A stretch of DNA of 64,000 nucleotides from the NCBI RefSeq assembly GCF_004354085.1, contig NZ_SMSE01000003.1, forward strand, positions 248,001 through 312,000, written 5' to 3'. The stretch comes from Seongchinamella unica. Lineage in GTDB: Bacteria; Pseudomonadota; Gammaproteobacteria; Pseudomonadales; Halieaceae. The notes below the pieces were generated by a model that saw nothing but the letters and a program-made list of their open reading frames with translations, did no database searches and was not told the origin of the DNA. Positions 58,749 to 64,000 of this stretch are shown piece by piece. Numbering within the stretch: position 1 is the stretch's first letter; each line of letters begins with the position of its first letter. Position numbers and translations under genes: made by a program.

Positions 58749-59567
58749 TCAGTCTTCGCCGAATGTCGCGCGAATGGCTTCCATCAGGCCTTCCTGCACG
58801 TCGGCATCGTCGCTCAGCGGCTCCACCAGGGTCGCCTGCGCAGCCTGGGTAGCCGACACGCCATTTACCATCAGGGTGGCGCAGTAAATGAGCAAGCGGG
58901 TAGATACACCCTCCTCCAGGTCCTGCCCCTTCATCGCCCGTAACCGCGCCGCCAGGTTAATCAATGCAGCGCATTGCTGTGCTGGCAAACCGCTTTCGGC
59001 GGCTACAATATCCCGCTCAACCGCGGGCGGCGGGAAATCAAAGCTCATGGCGACAAAGCGCTGCCGGGTGCTGGGTTTGAGGGACTTGAGAATGTGCTGG
59101 TAGCCGGGGTTATAGGACACGACCAACATGAAGTCGTCGGGCGCCTCCAGCAGTTCGCCGGTACGCTCCAGCGGCAACAGGCGCCGGTCATCAGTCAACG
59201 GGTGCAGCACCACGGTCACGTCCTTGCGCGCTTCCACCACCTCGTCCAGATAGCAGATACCACCCTCGCGGACCGCCCGGGTCAACGGACCGTCGACCCA
59301 CCGGGTCTCGCCGCCCTGCAGCAGGTAGCGACCTGTCAGGTCGGCGGCGGTGAGGTCATCATGACAGGAAACCGTGTACAGAGGACGGCCCAGCCTGGCA
59401 GCCATATGGCTGACAAAACGGGTTTTACCGCAGCCAGTGGGCCCCTTCAGCAGGAAGGGCAGGTGCTGGCGAAAAGCGTGCTCAAACAGCTCACACTCAT
59501 TGCCCACCGGCTCATAAAATGGCACGTCCTGCTGACTTTGCTGGTCAACTGTGGCCGCTACATCCAT
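58749..59567 (-). CDS. norQ: NO reductase activation ATPase NorQ
   Basis: A 272-residue MoxR-type AAA+ ATPase: Walker A GPTGCGKTRF near residue 42, Walker B GGICYLDEVVEAR, and sensor regions LVVSYNPGYQ. It activates NorCB together with NorD, probably placing the non-haem iron. I chose ATG 59567 with GAGGAT upstream; a TTG at 59582 would overlap norB. Confidence 0.92.
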   Translation of the reverse strand: MDVAATVDQQSQQDVPFYEPVGNECELFEHAFRQHLPFLLKGPTGCGKTRFVSHMAARLGRPLYTVSCHDDLTAADLTGRYLLQGGETRWVDGPLTRAVREGGICYLDEVVEARKDVTVVLHPLTDDRRLLPLERTGELLEAPDDFMLVVSYNPGYQHILKSLKPSTRQRFVAMSFDFPPPAVERDIVAAESGLPAQQCAALINLAARLRAMKGQDLEEGVSTRLLIYCATLMVNGVSATQAAQATLVEPLSDDADVQEGLMEAIRATFGED

Positions 59568-59578
59568 GGTCTTGATCC

Positions 59579-60910
59579 TCAAGCCTCAGCGGTTGCCGGA
59601 GCCTGTTCTTTCACCGGCCCGAAAATTGAGATGAAGAAGGTCACCGCGGCTATCGCGACCACGACGCCAGCGCCCAGGCGCATGAAGTAAAACAGCTGCA
59701 ACTGGTCCTGGACCTCCATGTAGTTCATGCCCATTACCCTTTGCAGGTGGGTTTGCACGACACCTGCGAAGGTGAGAGTGAAAGTCATGAAACACATGGC
59801 CGATGTCATCAACCAGAAACTCCACATGTTGGTCACCTGATTGTAAGGCTGCGCACGGCGCAACTGGGGCATGGCATAGGTGATTACCGCCAGTACCATC
59901 ATCACGTAGGCGCCAAAGAAGGCCAGGTGGCCGTGCGCGGCTGTCACCTGGGTGCCGTGAGTATAGTAGTTGATGAAGGACAGGGTGTGCATGAAACCCC
60001 ATACTCCGGCACCGAAGAACGCTAAAGTCGCACTACCCAGTGTCCACAGCATGGCACTCTTATTGGGGTGATTACGACGCCCTTTCCAGAACATGAAGAA
60101 TGCAAACATCACCATGGCGAAGAAAGGCAGCACCTCCAGGGTAGAGAAGATACTGGACAGCGGCTGCCAGTATCCGGGGGCACCAATCCAGTAATAGTGG
60201 TGCCCGGTACCCAGTAACCCGGAGAACAGCGCCAGGCCGATAATAACGTAGAGCCATTTCTCGATAACTTCCCGGTCAACGCCGGTCATCTTGATCAGCA
60301 GGTATGCCAGCAATGACGCCATGATCAACTCCCAGACGCCCTCAACCCACAGGTGAACCACCCACCACCAGTACAGCTTGTCCACCGCGAGATTGCTGGG
60401 GTTGAAGAAGGCAAAAAGCCAGAATACCGCAGCCAGCCAAAGGCCCAGCATCAGCACCAGGTTTATGGCCGTCTTGCGACCCTTGAGCAGGGTCATGCTG
60501 GTGTTGTACAGGAACATCAGGAAGGAAATGGTGATTAATATCTTGGACCACAGTGGCTGTTCAAGAAACTCCCGGCCCTCGTGAATACCCAGCTGGTAGC
60601 TGAGCAGGGCGCCGGCGCCGGCAACCGCAAAAATCGCCAGCTGGATATAGGCGATCATCGGGCTGTGAATTTCCTGCTCTGCCTCCTCGGGCATCAGGTA
60701 ATAAGTACAACCCATGAAGCCCATTAGTAGCCAGACAACCAGCAGATTGGTATGGCTCATGCGCATGATGTGAAACGGCATGGCTTCGGCGAGAAATTCG
60801 GGCATGACATAAACCGTCGCTGCCATAATCCCGAACACAACCTGCAGAGCAAACAGTGCCATGGCCACGGCAAAGAACGGATAAGCCACCCGCTGTGTTT
60901 CATATTTCAT
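59579..60910 (-). CDS. norB: Cytochrome c nitric oxide reductase, large subunit
   Basis: A 443-residue haem-copper-oxidase superfamily protein with about 12 membrane helices that reduces NO to N2O. Metal ligands appear in HTNLLVVWLLMGFMG, WWVVHLWVEGVWEL (His and the catalytic Glu), GHHYYWIG and AAHGHLAFFGAY. The length is normal for NorB. norC lies 59 bp upstream and norQ follows closely. Confidence 0.96.
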   Translation of the reverse strand: MKYETQRVAYPFFAVAMALFALQVVFGIMAATVYVMPEFLAEAMPFHIMRMSHTNLLVVWLLMGFMGCTYYLMPEEAEQEIHSPMIAYIQLAIFAVAGAGALLSYQLGIHEGREFLEQPLWSKILITISFLMFLYNTSMTLLKGRKTAINLVLMLGLWLAAVFWLFAFFNPSNLAVDKLYWWWVVHLWVEGVWELIMASLLAYLLIKMTGVDREVIEKWLYVIIGLALFSGLLGTGHHYYWIGAPGYWQPLSSIFSTLEVLPFFAMVMFAFFMFWKGRRNHPNKSAMLWTLGSATLAFFGAGVWGFMHTLSFINYYTHGTQVTAAHGHLAFFGAYVMMVLAVITYAMPQLRRAQPYNQVTNMWSFWLMTSAMCFMTFTLTFAGVVQTHLQRVMGMNYMEVQDQLQLFYFMRLGAGVVVAIAAVTFFISIFGPVKEQAPATAEA

Positions 60911-60969
60911 TGTTAAACCCCTTTAACAGTAATCTTTCGCGTAAGGTCTGGTGCCCAGTCTGTCGAGCA

Positions 60970-61422
60970 TTACCCTGCCGGTGTTGGCGGCCAATCCTGT
61001 GTATCGATCGAGTCAGTCCACTGCAAAAAATCGATTAGCGCATCAAGCTCTTCCTCGTCCAGATCGAATTTGGGCATGACACGACGACCGGGAACATTTA
61101 GCGGCTGCGCCCGTATCCAGCCTTTCAGACCGGCCCGAGCTGTCTCGGCATTTTCGCGTCCACCGTATCGCGTCCACACATTGCCCAGCTCGGGAGCGAA
61201 ATACGCACCCTCTCCGAGAATGCTGTGGCAGTTGATGCAGCTGTTTTCCTCCCACACGTGCTTGCCCCGCTTGACGCTGTCAGTCAGCGCTTCGCTATCG
61301 GTAGAGGTCGTGACCATGTACCAGTGGGTATGCGCCGTGAGTCCGGCAAAAAGTATGAAAAAGAATAACGATCCGCCATAGAAGATATTCCGCGCCGCGG
61401 ACCTCGTAAGCACATCAGACAT
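60970..61422 (-). CDS. norC: Cytochrome c nitric oxide reductase, small subunit
   Basis: A 150-residue membrane-anchored cytochrome c with an N-terminal helix (residues 13-33) and a haem site CINCH at residues 62-66, followed by GEGAYFAPELGN and the Met ligand in RVMPKF. It feeds electrons to NorB. The ATG at 61422 has a GGGGGGAAG ribosome site. It is the first gene of norC-B-Q-D. Confidence 0.95.
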   Translation of the reverse strand: MSDVLTRSAARNIFYGGSLFFFILFAGLTAHTHWYMVTTSTDSEALTDSVKRGKHVWEENSCINCHSILGEGAYFAPELGNVWTRYGGRENAETARAGLKGWIRAQPLNVPGRRVMPKFDLDEEELDALIDFLQWTDSIDTQDWPPTPAG

Positions 61423-61488
61423 TGAGCTTCCCCCCACTTGTCGTTGTTGGTGTTTCGACTGTCTTATTAAGACCAGGCAAACTATAAC

Positions 61489-61505
61489 ATGCAAATAATA
61501 TGCAT
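61489..61505. promoter_or_regulatory. NsrR-type palindrome upstream of norC
   Basis: ATGCA-AATAATA-TGCAT lies 67 bp upstream of norC and resembles the ATGCATTT-type palindromes bound by NsrR. The nsrR gene itself is the next gene, which supports repression of nor until NO appears. Confidence 0.65.
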
Positions 61506-61509
61506 TATA

Positions 61510-61523
61510 TTGATCGGTAGCAA
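61510..61523. promoter_or_regulatory. DNR/FNR-like box upstream of norC
   Basis: TTGAT-CGGT-AGCAA differs from TTGAT-N4-ATCAA by one base and lies directly beside the NsrR-type palindrome, a dual-control layout. Confidence 0.55.
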
Positions 61524-61635
61524 TATTCTTTTGATTTCTTGCACCACATCACTCTTGGGCAAGGCCGCAGACATGGCCAGAGATTAAAATTCAGGATCTC
61601 GTCAATCCACAACGATTTTGCAGGGCAAAGCCGTT

Positions 61636-62073
61636 TCAACTGATCCGCAATAATTGCGCAAGGCTCGCTTTATCGGTGCCTCGAAAAATGTCGGCAAGGG
61701 TATGCTGGTCAAGCACATTGAAGAACGCATCTAGTGCACTGGCCAGCACCGGGCGCAAGCCGCAGACCGGGGTGATAACACAGCTGTTGTTGGCACCCAG
61801 GCACTCAGCGAGATTGAAGTCCTTCTCCACGTCACGGACCAGGGCGCCTAAATTGATCTCCTCGGGAGGCCTACTCAGGCTCAACCCGCCGTTCTTGCCA
61901 CGGGTTGCGACCAGATAGCCCTTCTGGTGCAACTCCTGCACGACCTTCATCAGGTGATTTCTGGAGATGCCGTAGCGGTGGGCGATCTCCTGAATGGTCG
62001 ATTTGCCCTCATCTTTGGTCGCTACGAAGGCCAGCACCCGAATAGAATAGTCGGTGAAAGTTGTCAGGCGCAT
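61636..62073 (-). CDS. nsrR: NO-sensing Rrf2-family repressor NsrR
   Basis: A 145-residue Rrf2 regulator with a winged helix (ISRNHLMKVVQELHQKG) and three cysteines in AECLGANNSCVITPVCGL for a NO-sensitive iron-sulfur cluster, the NsrR arrangement. It should repress nor and perhaps nap genes until NO destroys the cluster. The ATG follows GGAGGT. It lies between the nor operon and nap genes, all on the minus strand. Confidence 0.9.
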   Translation of the reverse strand: MRLTTFTDYSIRVLAFVATKDEGKSTIQEIAHRYGISRNHLMKVVQELHQKGYLVATRGKNGGLSLSRPPEEINLGALVRDVEKDFNLAECLGANNSCVITPVCGLRPVLASALDAFFNVLDQHTLADIFRGTDKASLAQLLRIS

Positions 62074-62108
62074 AGTACCTCCAGGATATCAGCAGCGCTT
62101 AGCCTAGC

Positions 62109-62135
62109 ATAACATGCAACTTGTCTACTTGTTAT
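62109..62135. promoter_or_regulatory. Imperfect palindrome upstream of nsrR
   Basis: ATAACA at 62109-62114 and TGTTAT at 62130-62135 flank GCAACTTG-type sequence. It shares AACATGCAA with the norC palindrome and could be an NsrR autoregulation site. Confidence 0.4.
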
Positions 62136-62147
62136 AAACGACTCAGC

Positions 62148-62738
62148 TCAATCCCAGCCTTCCACGCCGGACATGTCAGGCAACTGGTGGGCAATACCCT
62201 TGTGGCAATCTATACAGGTTTTCTCTCCACTGGCCAGGGCCGTGGAATGCTGATTGGCAGCCCGAGTACTCTGCCAGGTGAAGTCCATGTACTCAAAGTC
62301 GTGACAGTTGCGACACTCGAGCGAGTCATTGGCCTTGAGCCGGGCCCATTCGTGTTCAGCCAGTTCCCGACGCTTGGCCAGAAACTTTTCGCGCGTATTG
62401 ATGGTGCCGAAAATCTTGCCCCAGACCTCTTTGGAGGCCTGCATCTTGCGGGCGATCTTGTCGGTCCAGTCGTGGGGTACGTGGCAATCGGAACACTTGG
62501 CACGCACACCGGAGCGATTGGTGAAGTGAATGGTAGACTGCAGCTCTTCGTATACGTTTTCACGCATTTCGTGGCAGCCGGTACAGAAGGCCTCAGTATT
62601 GGTGAATTCCATGGCGGTATTAAAGCCGCCCCAGAACATAATCCCCATGATAAACCCGCCAAGGGTAAGAAAACCCAGGCTGTAGTATTTGCTGGGGGTT
62701 GAGATAGCCTGCCAGTAGCGCTTGATGGTTTCTTTCAA
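62148..62738 (-). CDS. napC: NapC/NirT-type tetrahaem cytochrome c
   Basis: A 196-residue membrane-anchored quinol dehydrogenase. The N-terminal helix (18-37) is followed by four CxxCH sites at about residues 52, 82, 142 and 175 (CTGCH, CSDCH, CRNCH, CIDCH). It passes electrons from quinol to NapB/NapA. The start appears to be TTG at 62738, with GAGGAGC upstream and no ATG available after the napB stop, an unusual start worth checking. Confidence 0.92.
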   Translation of the reverse strand: MKETIKRYWQAISTPSKYYSLGFLTLGGFIMGIMFWGGFNTAMEFTNTEAFCTGCHEMRENVYEELQSTIHFTNRSGVRAKCSDCHVPHDWTDKIARKMQASKEVWGKIFGTINTREKFLAKRRELAEHEWARLKANDSLECRNCHDFEYMDFTWQSTRAANQHSTALASGEKTCIDCHKGIAHQLPDMSGVEGWD

Positions 62739-62749
62739 CGGCTTGCTCC

Positions 62750-63196
62750 TCAGTCCCGCGCCGAACGCAGCAATTCATCAATATCCACGAACTCATTGTT
62801 CAGCTGCGGCTTTACATCCAGTTGCACCACGTGGCACTGGTTACAGAAGTAACGCCGGGAAGAGATATCTGCCAGGAAATTACCATCCCGGTCCATGTAA
62901 TGGGTAACGCTGACCATGGGTGCCTGGCTATCGGGCGTCTGGCGCCGACTGTGACAGGACATGCACTTATTGGCGTTCAGATCGACCTGGTAATTGTCGA
63001 TTTTGTGGGGAATCGTTGGTGGCTGCATCGGGTAGGCGCGCTTGCGTTTGACATCGCTGTTATCCACCCGGGGGATCTTGGGCGGATCCGGCTCGATATT
63101 GATCGCGGCATCCCGTGTGGTTGCGATGTTCTGGGACAGGGCTCCGACGGAAAACGCCAGGGCCAGGAGCAGGCTTGCGGTCAACTTTGTTTTCAT
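62750..63196 (-). CDS. napB: Periplasmic nitrate reductase dihaem subunit NapB
   Basis: A 148-residue periplasmic cytochrome with a signal peptide (residues 1-22) and two haem sites, CMSCH and CNQCH, plus the [14 protein letters not shown] segment typical of NapB. It transfers electrons from NapC to NapA. The ATG at 63196 has AGGAGGAG upstream. Confidence 0.94.
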   Translation of the reverse strand: MKTKLTASLLLALAFSVGALSQNIATTRDAAINIEPDPPKIPRVDNSDVKRKRAYPMQPPTIPHKIDNYQVDLNANKCMSCHSRRQTPDSQAPMVSVTHYMDRDGNFLADISSRRYFCNQCHVVQLDVKPQLNNEFVDIDELLRSARD

Positions 63197-63207
63197 CGCG
63201 TCTCCTC

Positions 63208-64000
63208 CTATGCCTTGACGATCTTGACGGCACACTTTTTGTAATCAGTTTCCTTGGAAAGCGGATCGGTCGCATCCAGGGTCACCTTGTTGATCAACTG
63301 ACTGGAATCGAACCAGGGCACAAACACCAGCCCTTCTGGCGGCTTGTTGCGGCCACGCGTTTCCACCCGGGTACGGATCTCTCCACGCCGGGAAACCACC
63401 TTGACCTCATCCCCACGCCGCAGTTTGCGCTTTCGCGCATCCTCCGGGTGCATATACACCAACGCATGTGGCACGGCCTTGTGCAGTTCCGGGACCCGGC
63501 GGGTCATCGAGCCGGAGTGCCAGTGTTCCAGCACCCGCCCGGTCGAGAGCCACAGGTCGTATTCCTCGTCCGGCGACTCCGCTGGCGGCTCGTAAGGCAG
63601 GGCAAAGATCACCGCCTTGCCGTCGGGTTTACCGTAAAACTCGAAGCCCTTGCCCTCCGCCACATAGGGATCGGAGCCTTCACGGAAACGCCACAGGGTT
63701 TCCTTGCCATCAACCACCGGCCAGCGCTTGCCGCGCACCTGGTGGTAAACATCGAAGTCATCCAGGTCGTGGGCTTTACCGCGACCAAACATGGCATATT
63801 CCTCGAACAGGCCTTTTTGCAGGTAGAAGCCAAAGTCCTCCGACTCGTGGTTGCGATAGCCCTCCTCAATATCCGAGTTGGGGTATTGATCAACCTGTCC
63901 ATTGCGGTAAAGCACTTCGTACAAGGTCTTACCCCTGTACTCGGGGTTGGCTGCGAGCACTTCTGCCGGCCATACCTCATCGGTGGTGAAGCGCTTGGAA
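63208..64000 (-). CDS. napA: Periplasmic nitrate reductase catalytic subunit NapA (C-terminal part)
   Basis: The C-terminal 260 or so residues of a molybdopterin nitrate reductase; the gene continues past the right edge. The end contains [35 protein letters not shown] and the C-terminal YKKCAVKI of NapA. It reduces nitrate in the periplasm. The operon order is napA-napB-napC with nsrR downstream; any napD or napF lies outside the window. Confidence 0.95.
   Translation of the reverse strand, partial: SKRFTTDEVWPAEVLAANPEYRGKTLYEVLYRNGQVDQYPNSDIEEGYRNHESEDFGFYLQKGLFEEYAMFGRGKAHDLDDFDVYHQVRGKRWPVVDGKETLWRFREGSDPYVAEGKGFEFYGKPDGKAVIFALPYEPPAESPDEEYDLWLSTGRVLEHWHSGSMTRRVPELHKAVPHALVYMHPEDARKRKLRRGDEVKVVSRRGEIRTRVETRGRNKPPEGLVFVPWFDSSQLINKVTLDATDPLSKETDYKKCAVKIVKA

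Overview
The window reads as GC-rich chromosomal DNA of a gammaproteobacterium, probably a marine relative of the Halieaceae/Cellvibrionales. This is an inference from gene content (miaB-ybeZYX-lnt-leuS-lptE-holA, an AsrA-type Lon, pilU, type-Ic aspartate aminotransferase, a NirS-type denitrification cluster). No rRNA, tRNA or CRISPR was seen.

Layout. 1-9.2 kb: end of a DUF1631 gene, a PilZ protein, pilU, a kinase-like phosphotransferase, an AsrA-type lon, an aminotransferase, a structured non-coding patch and a DUF1820 gene. 9.4-18.9 kb: a housekeeping run on the plus strand (miaB, ybeZ, ybeY, ybeX, lnt, leuS, lptE, holA). 19-28.7 kb: imuA, OsmC, DUF2788 and macrodomain genes, two exported RHS/YD-repeat proteins with an AT-rich toxin-like tip and a candidate immunity gene, DUF2007, then imuB. 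28.8-34.1 kb: a stress protein and small housekeeping genes, mostly on the minus strand (yjdM, GNAT, cupin, DUF1272, LOG, cold-shock protein, GFA, ybaK, CPXCG protein). 34.1-43.6 kb: an AT-richer accessory array whose genes all read leftward and are separated by attC-like sites, that is, a chromosomal integron. Its cargo includes a class A phosphatase, two methyltransferases, a phosphatase-like protein, a MAPEG protein, a sulfotransferase, a NrtS-like protein, a Phd/ParE toxin-antitoxin pair, an isoprenylcysteine methyltransferase-like protein and several unknowns. 43.6-47.7 kb: the integron platform with a decayed integrase gene (intI), followed after 11 bp by dnaE2. 47.7-51 kb: VOC, XRE-cupin and TonB receptor genes. 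51-64 kb: denitrification genes (nirS, a nirI/nosR-like gene, norEF, norCBQD, nsrR, napCB and the end of napA) with DNR/FNR-like and NsrR-like sites.

How the parts relate. imuA, imuB and dnaE2 normally form one SOS-induced mutasome operon. Here they lie at three places in the same window, each behind a perfect CTG-N10-CAG LexA box. The dnaE2 copy has no visible promoter of its own and appears to be expressed from the LexA-controlled promoter of the broken integron integrase. The imuB and intI-dnaE2 promoters share a 36-bp module (31 of 36 identical by eye). The integron is therefore embedded in a dispersed SOS mutagenesis locus, and the dead integrase gene may survive because its promoter drives dnaE2.

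The denitrification block covers nitrate to nitrite (nap), nitrite to NO (nirS) and NO to N2O (nor). Haem d1 synthesis genes and nos genes are not in the window.
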